NCBI RefSeq assembly: GCF_004011805.1 | Contig: NZ_RCHJ01000029.1 | Span: 1 to 56,968 of the forward strand | Direction: 5' to 3' | DNA length: 56,968 bases | Source of the DNA: Piscinibacter defluvii | GTDB lineage: Bacteria; Pseudomonadota; Gammaproteobacteria; Burkholderiales; Burkholderiaceae_C | Shown here: one piece after another, positions 35,588 through 43,095 of the stretch | Layout: each line of letters starts with the position of its first letter | Numbering within the stretch: position 1 is the first letter of the stretch | Notes under the pieces: model-generated | Told to the model about the DNA's origin: nothing | Databases searched by the model: none | Seen by the model: only the letters and a program-made list of their open reading frames with translations | Position numbers and translations under genes: made by a program

Positions 35588-35615
35588 GGCTTTCGACCGC
35601 AACGAAAGACCCACG

Positions 35616-36083
35616 ATGAACCGAGCACTGATTCGCCACCTGCGCCTGTACTGCGCGAGCCCCAACGAGGCTCCGGTGCGCCATCACGATGGCATCCTCG
35701 CCGTCGCCGGCGTTCTCGAGCACGCGTGCCTTGCGCGCCTGCTGCTGGTCGACATGGAGCGGTTCGGCCGCAACCGTGGCGCCAGCGTGACCAATGCGAT
35801 AGACCAGGTGGTGCCCGTGGCTCACCGGCTCCTGATCGCGGGCTTCGGCGTCGACCTGGCCGACACGCTGGTGGTGGAGTGGGATGGGTCCGGCGCCTTC
35901 GACCTGGTGTGCGACATGCGCGATGGCATGGGCATGCGCCATCAGCCGCTGTTCTGCATGAACCGCACGGCGGCGCCGCGCAGCCGCGAGGCATTCCTTT
36001 CCTGGGCCGGCGAGATGGGGCGCGAGATGCTCAAGCGCGCAGAGGCTGTGGGCGCTGGCCAGTGGGCCGGGGTGGAGGGGTGA
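35616..36083 (+). CDS. Unknown protein (155 aa)
   Basis: ATG 35616 supported by the promoter. N-terminus MNRALIRHLRLYCASP; central DMERFGRNRGASVTNAIDQ and VVEWDGSGAFDLVCDMRDG. Soluble; no family recognised. Confidence 0.6.
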   Translation: MNRALIRHLRLYCASPNEAPVRHHDGILAVAGVLEHACLARLLLVDMERFGRNRGASVTNAIDQVVPVAHRLLIAGFGVDLADTLVVEWDGSGAFDLVCDMRDGMGMRHQPLFCMNRTAAPRSREAFLSWAGEMGREMLKRAEAVGAGQWAGVEG

Positions 36084-36127
36084 TGGCGGATCAGGCGTTG
36101 GCCGGCCTGCCGCGCGACGCGCAGGGC

Positions 36128-36155
36128 TTGAAGGCCGAGTCGCGGATGCGATCCT
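36128..36155 (+). promoter_or_regulatory. Promoter, TTGAAG-N16-GATCCT
   Basis: Family member; -35 is 50 bp before the ATG at 36178, with GGAGG between. Confidence 0.65.
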
Positions 36156-36177
36156 GATCGCATCGAAGGAGGTCAAC

Positions 36178-36732
36178 ATGGACTTCAGACACCCGGTGAG
36201 AACGCTGCAGTGGGCAATCATGCAGGCGGCGGAACGCGATCTGAACGGCCTCGTGGTCGATCCGGTTTCGCGCACGCTGTCAGCGAGCGACGGCAAGCCA
36301 GTCCTGTGCCGGCCGAGCCAATCGCAGTGCGCGGTCGTTCTGTTCGAGCAGATCTGGAAGGCGGCTGAGTTGGGCATGGCGCGCGGCGATGCAGACGAAA
36401 CCGTGCTCGCCGAGACGGTGATCGTCACCGGCCCCGCCGGCGACGCCTGCGTCTACGTGTCGACGCAACTGCTCTACCACGTGCATGCGCCGAACCGTCG
36501 CTTCTTCCTGGATGTGTCCGCTCAGCAGATGCGGCCCAAGTGCGAGGCTCCGGTGTACGAGGGGCGTGACACCGCGGACCTCGAAGCGCTGGACTTCGAG
36601 GCGGCCACGGCGCTGGCGCGCGTGAAGGGCGCGGCGATGCACATCGGCGCCGACGACGCGGCACGCATCGCCCGCCAGCTCGAACAGTTCGCAGCCGAGG
36701 TGCGAGAAGCCGCGGGGTGTGCGCCGTGGTGA
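36178..36732 (+). CDS. Unknown protein (184 aa)
   Basis: AAGGAGG precedes the ATG. Sequence begins MDFRHPVRTLQWAIMQAAER and includes CVYVSTQLLYHVHAPNRRFF. No recognised motif; C-terminal Ala/Glu-rich helix (IARQLEQFAAEVREAAG). Likely first gene of a small operon running to 38496. Confidence 0.6.
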   Translation: MDFRHPVRTLQWAIMQAAERDLNGLVVDPVSRTLSASDGKPVLCRPSQSQCAVVLFEQIWKAAELGMARGDADETVLAETVIVTGPAGDACVYVSTQLLYHVHAPNRRFFLDVSAQQMRPKCEAPVYEGRDTADLEALDFEAATALARVKGAAMHIGADDAARIARQLEQFAAEVREAAGCAPW

Positions 36733-36953
36733 CGAAGTCTCTGCGGCCCGTCACGCGCGAGACCAGCGCGATCGTGCGGGACAAGGGGCCGCGGCCGGTC
36801 ATCGTGACCGTCGTCGGCGGCGTACTCGAGTTGAGGGCGAAGGGGCTGCGCAGCACCGAGACGCTGGATCTGGCGTGGTGCTACGCGGCGGCGGTGCGGC
36901 AGCGGCTGCAACTGCAGAAGGCAGAGCGGGCCAAGGCCCGCCGGCGCCGGTAG
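36729..36953 (+). CDS. Small basic protein (74 aa)
   Basis: GTG at 36729 overlapping the previous stop (GTGA); other GTG codons a few bases upstream are possible. Beta-rich core (VIVTVVGGVLELRAKGLR) and a strongly basic C-terminal helix ending RRRR; nucleic-acid binding is plausible. Confidence 0.55.
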   Translation: MTKSLRPVTRETSAIVRDKGPRPVIVTVVGGVLELRAKGLRSTETLDLAWCYAAAVRQRLQLQKAERAKARRRR

Positions 36954-36973
36954 GGCAAAGGGAGCATCGCCAG

Positions 36974-37174
36974 ATGCCGCGACAAGGAAAGCGAAAGCAC
37001 GACGACGTACACCGGCCGCTCGGCGGAAGGGGACAGCGAGGGAATCGAACGACCGGCCGGCCGATGAACTGGGGCGGCGCGGAACTGATCGAGAGGCCGA
37101 CGTGCAAGGAGTGCGGCAGGTATCTGCCGCACGGCTACTTCGGCTGCGACGGGGAGCAAGCATGCAAGGACTGA
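36974..37174 (+). CDS. Small zinc-finger-like protein (66 aa)
   Basis: Basic N-terminus (MPRQGKRKHDD), then CKECGRYLPHGYFGCDGEQAC, a four-cysteine knuckle likely to bind zinc. Overlaps the next start by 13 nt. No family recognised. Confidence 0.55.
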   Translation: MPRQGKRKHDDVHRPLGGRGQRGNRTTGRPMNWGGAELIERPTCKECGRYLPHGYFGCDGEQACKD

Positions 37175-37716
37175 TCACGACCCTGATCGTGGCGCTGCTC
37201 GCGATGGTGTCGGCGGGCGAGACCAGCGCGGGCGAGATCGCCGCTGCCGCCCAGCTGGCCCGGGCAATCGAGAGCGCTGCACAGCCGCTGCACGCGGCGG
37301 ATGTTGTCGTCACGGGCATCTCGGACGGCGACACGGCAAAGGTCGAGCTCGACGGGAGGTCGGTCCGCCTGCGCCTTGCGAGGATCGACGCTCCGGAGCA
37401 CCAGCAGCCCTGGGGAAACCGCTCGGAACAGTCGCTGCGAGAGCTGGTGTGGAAGAAGCTGGTGCACATCGAATGGCGCGAGGTAGACCGCCACGGGAGG
37501 CCGATCGTGTCGATGACGATCGACGGCCGCGACGTCAGCACGGAGCAAGTGCGCCGCGGGCTCGCGTGGGTCTACAGGGCCTACAGCTTGGACCCGGAGC
37601 TCATCCAACTCGAAGAGCGGGCGCGCGAGGCAAAGATCGGCCTGTGGGCCGATCCCAAGCCCGTGCCGCCTTGGGAGTGGCGCAAGTTGAAACGGGCATC
37701 CGACACGATCCAATAG
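37162..37716 (+). CDS. Secreted thermonuclease-like protein (SNase fold)
   Basis: 184 residues with a signal peptide (MQGLITTLIVALLAMVSAG). SNase motifs: GDTAKVEL, RLRLARIDAPEHQQPWG (the R-x-x-x-I-D-x-P-E block), HGRPIV and RRGLAWVYRAY with the catalytic Arg/Glu set. Hydrolyses DNA or RNA with Ca2+, outside the cytoplasm. Small thermonuclease homologues of this kind are common on conjugative elements and phages. Confidence 0.88.
   Translation: MQGLITTLIVALLAMVSAGETSAGEIAAAAQLARAIESAAQPLHAADVVVTGISDGDTAKVELDGRSVRLRLARIDAPEHQQPWGNRSEQSLRELVWKKLVHIEWREVDRHGRPIVSMTIDGRDVSTEQVRRGLAWVYRAYSLDPELIQLEERAREAKIGLWADPKPVPPWEWRKLKRASDTIQ
37687..37714 (+). promoter_or_regulatory. Weak promoter candidate, TTGAAA-N16-TCCAAT
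   Basis: Fits the spacing but not the -10 of the family well. 77 bp from -35 to the ATG at 37764, within the end of the nuclease gene. Confidence 0.3.
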
Positions 37717-37763
37717 GCATGAAGGCGGCGCATGCCGTCGCGACGAACGAGAAAGGGCCGGTG

Positions 37764-38021
37764 ATGGCATTGACGAAGGAACTTGCGGAAAAGGCGGCGC
37801 ATGCCGGGGAACTTCTCATTCGAGCCGCCGCGGTGCTGGGCACGCTGTCGGAGAAGGAGCAAGCCGAGCTTGCGGCCGCAACGGGCGGCAGGCTGGCCGG
37901 CGGCATCGCGATGGCGTTGAACGCTGCGAGCGAGGTGAGCCCCGCGATCGTCGAGAGCCTGCGCTCGCACCCGCCGGCGGGCTTCATCAGCGAGTTCGCC
38001 GGCCTGGGCGTGCGACGGTGA
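37764..38021 (+). CDS. Small helical protein (85 aa)
   Basis: ATG at 37764 with AAAGGG upstream; an ATG at 37719 is possible but lies next to the weak promoter -10. Ala/Glu-rich helices (LAEKAAHAGELLIRAAAVLG; SEVSPAIVESLRS). Unknown function; coupled to the next gene. Confidence 0.55.
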   Translation: MALTKELAEKAAHAGELLIRAAAVLGTLSEKEQAELAAATGGRLAGGIAMALNAASEVSPAIVESLRSHPPAGFISEFAGLGVRR

Positions 38022-38221
38022 TCGCTGCTCGGCGGCGGCCGAAGATCTACGCGACCCTGCGCAAGCGCTACACCACGCAGACGTTGAAGCACCTCGGCTT
38101 CCAGTTCGACTCGCATGGACGCTTCGTGAAGCTCGGCGCCTGCCGGACGATACTGGCAGAGGCGAGCAGCCTCGACTGCCAGACTTGGCGCGTGCGGCCG
38201 AACGTGCGGACGTGGCGATGA
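38018..38221 (+). CDS. Small basic protein (67 aa)
   Basis: GTG start overlapping the previous stop (GTGA). Basic, with RRRPKIYATLRKRYTTQTLK, then a FDSHGRFVKLGAC segment. Unknown; its stop overlaps the next gene (ATGA). Confidence 0.5.
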   Translation: MIAARRRPKIYATLRKRYTTQTLKHLGFQFDSHGRFVKLGACRTILAEASSLDCQTWRVRPNVRTWR

Positions 38222-38496
38222 GAAGGTCGGGCGAAGGAGATCTGGACGACTTCCTGCTGATCGCCGAAGCGCTGACCATGAGCGACAAGCAGAAGGTGAA
38301 GGTTCGTGAACTGATGGCAGCGCGGCGCCGAGAGTCGCTGGTTCGCCACGAGGGTTCGCAGACTCTGACCATTCGGTCGTTGGAGCGACGCGGCGTGATC
38401 GAGCGCTTCGCGGAAGCGTCTACGCCGACTTGGAGGCTGACGGAGTACGGCGTGAAGGTGGCAAATGTGCTGGCGAAGCTCGGCAAGCGAAATTGA
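38218..38496 (+). CDS. Small winged-helix-like protein (92 aa)
   Basis: ATG overlaps the previous stop. LTIRSLERRGVIERF, then a wing-like turn and WRLTEYGVKVANVLAKLG, resemble a winged-helix DNA-binding domain. Possible regulator. After it, 38497-38690 contains nothing recognisable. Confidence 0.6.
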   Translation: MRRSGEGDLDDFLLIAEALTMSDKQKVKVRELMAARRRESLVRHEGSQTLTIRSLERRGVIERFAEASTPTWRLTEYGVKVANVLAKLGKRN

Positions 38497-38690
38497 GGCG
38501 GAGGCATGGCGGCCAAAGCTCATTGCAGGGCTGGGTCGATGGTCATCCAGAGCGACGTGACGACGATGGCTTGGCCAACGTCGAATCGCGCCGGGCACCA
38601 GGGTGGACGGGCGGACCACTTCGGCTTGCCGATAATCGTCTGCAGTGGGTCAAACTCACAACAGCCTCGGCTTGAACAGGAGCATTCGAT

Positions 38691-39119
38691 ATGTCAGCCA
38701 ATGCGAGGGGACTTGCCGGTTTGGGGGTAGTGCTGCTCATCCTCCCGGTGGCCATCCTGTCTTGGGTGGTTCCGGCTCCAGGAGGTGATGTGCTCCCGGA
38801 AGTAGTCGCCATGCGGGCGTTCAGTTTGGTTTGCTTTGTCAGCATCGGCTTCGCACTGACCCGCATACTTTCTTCGCTGCGACGGGCCAACGTGCCTGTT
38901 GCCTTGAGAAAGCCGCAATCCTTGGCTGATCGCCTGGCTGTGCTGGTCTTCGCCGCGCCGTTCTTGCCCTTGGGGCTGGTCGTGCTGTCCAACATGGCTG
39001 TTGAGAACCTTCGCTACCTGCCCGACTGGGCGCCTGTATGGGCGGGTTGGTGTTTCGGAGCCGTCGCCACATGCCTTGGCGCGTCTGCGTTGTGGGCTGG
39101 CTTCGGGCGTGGCGACTGA
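38691..39119 (+). CDS. Unknown integral membrane protein (142 aa)
   Basis: About four hydrophobic segments (GLGVVLLILPVAILSWVV; AFSLVCFVSIGFALTRI; LVFAAPFLPLGLVVLSNM; WAGWCFGAVATCLGASAL). No family recognised. AGGAG upstream of ATG. Confidence 0.65.
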   Translation: MSANARGLAGLGVVLLILPVAILSWVVPAPGGDVLPEVVAMRAFSLVCFVSIGFALTRILSSLRRANVPVALRKPQSLADRLAVLVFAAPFLPLGLVVLSNMAVENLRYLPDWAPVWAGWCFGAVATCLGASALWAGFGRGD

Positions 39120-39141
39120 TCAGGACCGAGGGGCGGCCAGC

Positions 39142-39188
39142 CAAAAGAAAAGGAAAAAGCCCTGCTCGATCGAATGACCGTGCAGGGC
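39142..39188 (-). terminator. Rho-independent terminator (minus strand)
   Basis: GCCCTGC (39182-39188) pairs with GCAGGGC (39159-39165, minus-strand reading), followed by TTTTTCCTTTTC. Ends the transcript of the 66- and 105-aa membrane genes. Confidence 0.8.
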
Positions 39189-39231
39189 GAGTGTGAGGGG
39201 CGCGCTTGTTGTCGAAGCGGCTCGGATTGCT

Positions 39232-39432
39232 CTACCGACGCTGGCGCCGCTGTGGGAACAGACGGTGCGGCATCGGATGAAGCGAGCGAGCGCGCTCGTG
39301 CAGGCGTGTGCAGTACGCCAGGACCACGGCAGCAACTCCCCAGGCGTTCAAGGCCAGCCACGCGATCGCGTAGGTGGCCAAGATCGGGTCATGGTTGAGT
39401 GCGCTTGCCAGTGATTCCAGAAGTGCTTGCAT
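39232..39432 (-). CDS. Small membrane protein (66 aa)
   Basis: ATG 39432, AGGA upstream, start lying 44 nt inside the preceding gene. One or two hydrophobic segments (ILATYAIAWLALNAWGVAAV), basic C-terminal tail (PQRRQRR). Unknown. Confidence 0.6.
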   Translation of the reverse strand: MQALLESLASALNHDPILATYAIAWLALNAWGVAAVVLAYCTRLHERARSLHPMPHRLFPQRRQRR

Positions 39433-39706
39433 GGTCCTGCTCCTCGGTCTCCTTCGAGACCTGTTCCTCCTCGAGGCTGAGGAGGATGACGGCCAGGGTC
39501 TGCGCGACCAACCAGCCGACCGCCACGATGACCAGGTAGGCCACCGAATCCTTGGCGAAGCCAAGGTACGCATTGGCCGCAGCCAACAGCCACGACGCCT
39601 TCTTCAGCGCGTCGGCCGCAGACTTGCGGGCCTCCTTGTTGAAGAAGATCGTCAAGCGGCGGCGCTGCTCGACCTTTGCCGGATGCTTCTGTTTGCGAGG
39701 TGCCAT
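39389..39706 (-). CDS. Unknown membrane-anchored protein (105 aa)
   Basis: ATG 39706 with AAAGGA upstream. Basic N-terminus (MAPRKQKHPAKVEQRRR), one strong transmembrane segment (SVAYLVIVAVGWLVAQTLAV) and a charged C-terminal tail (EEEQVSKETEEQDH). The 239-bp region upstream contains several GC-rich inverted repeats such as CCGTGC/GCACGG and GCGACC/GGTCGC, and no gene. Confidence 0.6.
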   Translation of the reverse strand: MAPRKQKHPAKVEQRRRLTIFFNKEARKSAADALKKASWLLAAANAYLGFAKDSVAYLVIVAVGWLVAQTLAVILLSLEEEQVSKETEEQDHASTSGITGKRTQP

Positions 39707-39945
39707 ACGACGTCCTTTCTTGTTGTGCGAGAAGGGCGCCGCTACCCCGACCGGGAGTAGGACACCCCGCTCGGGATTGATGAAGACGCAGGTGTTGTGA
39801 CACCCGCTTGATGCGCGACCTGGGAAGGTCGCAGCCGTGCCGGTCGCACGGTGTTCGGTGAAGCTGAAGCTCATCCTCGCCGCCCGGACAGGGCAACCTG
39901 CGGGTGTTCGAGCCGGATGGCTGCGAACGACCCGCTGGTCGGCTA

Positions 39946-40212
39946 TCAGGCCGCGGCCTGGAGGGGCTGCGGCTCGATCATGAGCCAGGGGGCCAGGAAG
40001 TCCTGGGGCTTGCTCGGATCGACGGCTTCGGTGCGCTGGATGCGCGCCAGGTGCTCCAGCTTGATCAGCAGCGAGGCCGCGTACTCGGACGCTTCGGGCG
40101 TCGAGTCGGCGGCGCTGTTGCGCACGAGCTGGATGTAGTGATCGACCATCGGCGCGGAGGCCGTGGAGGCATCGAGCTCGATGATCTGGAGGGCTTCGAC
40201 GGTCATCGTCAT
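39946..40212 (-). CDS. Unknown protein (88 aa)
   Basis: ATG 40212 with GAAGGA upstream. Helical, acidic (VEALQIIELDASTA; EYAASLLIKLEHLARIQ), ends in Pro/Gln/Ala. No family recognised. Confidence 0.6.
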   Translation of the reverse strand: MTMTVEALQIIELDASTASAPMVDHYIQLVRNSAADSTPEASEYAASLLIKLEHLARIQRTEAVDPSKPQDFLAPWLMIEPQPLQAAA

Positions 40213-40313
40213 GAGGATTCCTTCGGGATGCTGGAGTCCAGCTCTGCGAAACTCTTGACGTCGATTCGCACTCAACATGCGAAACCGCCATCAATGTCTG
40301 CGAAAGTTTGGAA

Positions 40314-40529
40314 ATGCTTCGGTTGGGCAACGCAATCCGACTGACCCGCAAGGAGGTCGAGCGGCTAGAGCGCATCACCGGTTTGCCGGTGGTGGGCGTT
40401 CGCACGCTCGACGACCTCAGGAAGTACGTCGCGGACTGCAAGGCCTACTACGCGGAAGACTCGAGGGAGTTCGAGATGCTCGCGTGGCTCATCGACAACG
40501 AGGTCTCACGCTGCCTTGCTGCTGCGTGA
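40314..40529 (+). CDS. Unknown protein (71 aa)
   Basis: ATG 40314; TTG six bases earlier is an alternative. NAIRLTRKEVERLERITGL and LRKYVADCKAYYAEDSREFE are helical; possible small DNA- or protein-binding protein. Converges with the next minus gene (24-nt overlap). Confidence 0.5.
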   Translation: MLRLGNAIRLTRKEVERLERITGLPVVGVRTLDDLRKYVADCKAYYAEDSREFEMLAWLIDNEVSRCLAAA

Positions 40530-41051
40530 GGCCTGCGCCGGGTCGGCGGGTTGGGCTTCGGGCACGACGGCCGGCGAGCTCGGGGCGAAACCGGTCAGCG
40601 TCTGGGCGACTTCCGGAACCTTGCCGAGCACGTCGATGCGTGCCTTCGCCTTCGAGACGCGGGCCTTGGGCTGCGAAGCCTGCAGGTCCTGCTCGGGGCG
40701 GCCGAATACCTTGTGGATGCCGATGAAGAAGGACTTCACCAGCCGCAAGGCTCCGATGGGCGCGCTCACGAAGATCGCGCGGAAGAACGCCACGGTGCGC
40801 TCGTTCTGTTCATCAGCCAGGGCCTTGGTGTGCAAGGTCTGGCGGGCGAGCAGGTAGAGCGCCTCGTTGCGGCTCTTGGCTTCGGGGTTGCCGTCCATGT
40901 ACTTGACCACTTCCGCGGCAGCGGGAGGTTGGTGCACGACACGGTACAGGCGGGCCCAGGCCAAGTCCTCGGCCAGGTCGCGCTGACTCGGGGTGTCCGA
41001 GACGGCGTGCTGAGCGTGGATGGGGCCGATGCTGGGCAGTTGCTGATGCAT
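40506..41051 (-). CDS. Unknown protein (181 aa)
   Basis: ATG 41051, GGAG upstream. Helical with two weakly hydrophobic stretches (VAFFRAIFVSAPIGALRLV; KSFFIGIHKVFG), then a Lys/Arg/Ala-rich linker and a Pro/Ala-rich C-terminus. No recognised family. A CGTCCCC-containing leader hairpin precedes it. Confidence 0.65.
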   Translation of the reverse strand: MHQQLPSIGPIHAQHAVSDTPSQRDLAEDLAWARLYRVVHQPPAAAEVVKYMDGNPEAKSRNEALYLLARQTLHTKALADEQNERTVAFFRAIFVSAPIGALRLVKSFFIGIHKVFGRPEQDLQASQPKARVSKAKARIDVLGKVPEVAQTLTGFAPSSPAVVPEAQPADPAQASRSSKAA

Positions 41052-41119
41052 GGTTCGCTCCGTTGGATGACGGGGACGAACCGGCCCCAGGGGGACGAAA
41101 GCGTCCCCAGTGGGGTAGC

Positions 41120-41371
41120 ATGAAAGCCATCACGATGGATCGTTCAGGCCAGTCTCTTCAGCTCATCGAGGGCGGCCGCGAGGCGCTCGAGCGGGACTAC
41201 ATGTGGGCGATCCTTTTCGATCATCCCGACAAGCAATCCCTCGCGAGGCGCCTCGAACCATCCGCTAACGACGTCCTTTGCGTCGCTGGTCCAGATGCAG
41301 ACGGGACACGAGTTCCTCGTCGATCAGACGCACGACGCGCAGGACATCCCCGCGGACAGGGCCACGAGTGA
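41120..41371 (+). CDS. Possible small protein (83 aa)
   Basis: ATG 41120; N-terminal part (MKAITMDRSGQSLQLIEGGR) looks protein-like, but the last 35 residues are antisense to the 71-aa minus gene and look like shadow sequence. May end earlier through a frameshift, or be spurious. Confidence 0.35.
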   Translation: MKAITMDRSGQSLQLIEGGREALERDYMWAILFDHPDKQSLARRLEPSANDVLCVAGPDADGTRVPRRSDARRAGHPRGQGHE

Positions 41372-41480
41372 TGCGCAGTCGCTCCAGGCTCTGAAGGAGT
41401 TCTTCCTTCTTCGTCTGGAGCTCTTCGGCGCTGCCCTCGTTGATGAGACGGAGCAGGCTGAGCCACAGGTGCTTGTCCAT
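41265..41480 (-). CDS. Small unknown protein (71 aa)
   Basis: ATG 41480 with GAGGAG upstream, seven bases after the preceding stop. Helical: MDKHLWLSLLRLINEGSAEE then a coiled-coil-like EELQTKKEELLQSLERLRI. Unknown. Confidence 0.6.
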   Translation of the reverse strand: MDKHLWLSLLRLINEGSAEELQTKKEELLQSLERLRITRGPVRGDVLRVVRLIDEELVSRLHLDQRRKGRR

Positions 41481-41487
41481 GCGCTCC

Positions 41488-41655
41488 TCACGCAGCCAGG
41501 GGCAGCGGTTGGGGCAGCGGGACGACCACGTCGACCGACGGACGGACGAACGCGGTGAGCAGCGCGGCAGGCTTCTTGGCCAGCACAACGGGACGTTGCG
41601 GCAAGCCGGTACCGCCACAGAGGCGGGACACAGTGCGAGCTGTGTGATTCGACAT
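41488..41655 (-). CDS. Small unknown protein (55 aa)
   Basis: ATG 41655 preceded by AAAGGAG. Contains RLCGGTGLPQRPVVLAKKPA; Pro-rich end. Lies downstream, on the same strand, of the structured RNA candidate and its leader hairpin. Confidence 0.55.
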   Translation of the reverse strand: MSNHTARTVSRLCGGTGLPQRPVVLAKKPAALLTAFVRPSVDVVVPLPQPLPLAA

Positions 41656-41681
41656 GGTCGTTCTCCTTTGCAAATGCAAAA

Positions 41682-41722
41682 GGGGAACGACACGTCCCCC
41701 GGATGGAGAAGCTACGTTCCCC
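41682..41722 (-). promoter_or_regulatory. Leader hairpin with U-tract
   Basis: GGGGAACG (41682-41689) and CGTTCCCC (41715-41722). On the minus strand it is followed by CCCCTTTTGC and then AAAGGAG of the 55-aa gene, the same arrangement as in the 21-25 kb run. Confidence 0.6.
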
Positions 41723-41763
41723 ATTCGGGTTGAAGGCACGCAGAGCGCGCCCATGGATCGGCA

Positions 41764-42141
41764 GAAGACCCACGCCGAGGCGACGGGTCTTCCACACACT
41801 TCAGGACTTTCGTCCCAGGGATACAGGCGGAGCACACGGATGTGCTTCGCCAAGTCTCATCAGGCGTGAACCAGACGAGCACAGTTGACTTCGCGTCGCC
41901 ACGCGAAGAGATGAAGACGCTCAAGAGCGGATAGCTCTTCCGGCTTGCGAGGCCGACGTCGAGGTCGATGCATCACGTGCACATCGACAAGAGGCGCGAA
42001 GACCGAAGGTCAACGCCAACCAGCACGGACTGGTTCGCCCGCTTGCGCGGACGGGATTCGTCGCTTGCGCGACTTGGCCACCCGAAGGTGGACGATTGAA
42101 GTGCAGGTCACGACTGCGAACGCCAGGGTGCAGGGCACCTT
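41764..42141 (-). ncRNA. Candidate structured RNA, about 380 nt
   Basis: Lies in a 765-bp gene-free stretch (41656-42420). At least twelve short perfect or near-perfect hairpins follow each other: 41764-41792, 41804-41815, 41826-41851, 41889-41908, 41923-41939, 41941-41955, 41964-41988, 41993-42017, 42018-42035, 42039-42050, 42060-42073, 42078-42091, 42125-42141. On the minus strand the loops read GAAA (41808-41811), GCAA (42043-42046 and 42065-42068), UUCG (42083-42086 and inside 41993-42017) and UCCG (41837-41840): GNRA and UNCG tetraloops with proper closing pairs. On the plus strand none is a stable loop type. Could be a free ncRNA or a long 5' leader of the 55-aa gene. No match to a known RNA class was recognised. 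Confidence 0.6.
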
Positions 42142-42270
42142 GGACTTCAACTACGGCCGATGACGGCTTTCGGTGAAGGCTGTACCAGCGACGATCGCCA
42201 GCAGGAAGCCCTGTGAGTTTGCCACTCGACGGCGCCCGTGGGTAGTGGAAATTCGGGGCTTGGCGCAGGC

Positions 42271-42290
42271 GGCGCATGTTCATTTGTCCA
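42271..42290. repeat. 20-bp intergenic repeat, copy 2
   Basis: GGCGCATGTTCATTTGTCCA; two mismatches to 25767-25786. Upstream of the 205-aa gene and of the structured RNA candidate. Confidence 0.6.
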
Positions 42291-42354
42291 CTTGGCGAGC
42301 AGGAGGCGAGCTGGGAAGGGCGATCGCCCAGCCTGCGCCGCTGCGGCCCGGCCC

Positions 42355-42382
42355 TTGGGCGGCAGCCAGCGTGCTCGACAAT
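42355..42382 (+). promoter_or_regulatory. Weak promoter candidate, TTGGGC-N16-GACAAT
   Basis: Same spacing and -10 style as the family, poorer -35. 39 bp from the -10 to the ATG at 42421. Confidence 0.35.
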
Positions 42383-42420
42383 CTGGCGCGGCATCAGCAG
42401 GGCGGCGAGATGGGGGCGCG

Positions 42421-43038
42421 ATGGGAACGAAGGACGAGGGCAGCGATTTCGAGGGCCGGTCGCGAGCAGCGCAGGCGAGGGCGGCGCACGCGCTCGACAG
42501 GCTGCTCACGCTGGCGGAGACGCGCGACAGCGGACAGATCCGGCGCGTGGCCAGGTTCATCGCGGCCCTGTACAACGGCGACGCCTACCCGCTGGACCTG
42601 TTCGAGCTGCGCGCGGTCGACATCGCAATCAGTGACGACGTCATCACCTGCATCGACGCGCTGCGGTGGGGCCGCGCGGACCTGTACAAGATCATCCCGG
42701 ATGGCCAGAAGCGCATCGAAGCGGTCATCCGCGACTGGGGTGTTGCGCCGCCCGAACCGCCGGTGCCGCCGGACCGCGCCCACTTGAATGCGCGCCTGGT
42801 GACCTACGGCGATGCCCCTGGCTATCGAGACGTGTCCCTCAGGTTCGAGTGCGAGGAGATCCCGCCGAAGGACGGGTCCGAGAAGATCACCCTGGAGCTG
42901 CACGTCGACGCGCGCAGCGCGGCCGATGTCGCGGAGCACATCATGCGCGTCCACCAGTTCGCCTGGTCCCGGCCGGGCAAGCGACCGCTGGATGCGAGCG
43001 AGGGCGAGGTGGCTCCGCGGTGGGTGCAGAAAGCCTGA
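42421..43038 (+). CDS. Unknown protein (205 aa), DUF7673-like N-terminal domain
   Basis: ATG 42421 preferred over upstream in-frame codons that overlap the promoter candidate. The segment from DSGQIRRVARFIAALYNGD through LDLFELRAVDIAI to AVIRDWG resembles a small domain (DUF7673-like) found repeatedly on plasmids; the C-terminal half is extra, with FECEEIPPKDGSEKITLELH. Function unknown. Confidence 0.65.
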   Translation: MGTKDEGSDFEGRSRAAQARAAHALDRLLTLAETRDSGQIRRVARFIAALYNGDAYPLDLFELRAVDIAISDDVITCIDALRWGRADLYKIIPDGQKRIEAVIRDWGVAPPEPPVPPDRAHLNARLVTYGDAPGYRDVSLRFECEEIPPKDGSEKITLELHVDARSAADVAEHIMRVHQFAWSRPGKRPLDASEGEVAPRWVQKA

Positions 43039-43095
43039 CATGGCGGCTGCGCAACCACGACGCCCACCCTGGCAGCCAGGCATCAAGGAGCCTGC

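Noticed and set aside
38084-38111. TTGAAG-N16-TCGACT as a further promoter
   Set aside because: It lies within a coding frame, its -10 is off-pattern, and the next start is more than 130 bp away.
41840-41866. Hammerhead-ribozyme-like string (CUGAUGAG ... CGAA) on the minus strand
   Set aside because: The bases between the two conserved boxes cannot form stem II, and no suitable cleavage site or stem I/III arrangement is present.
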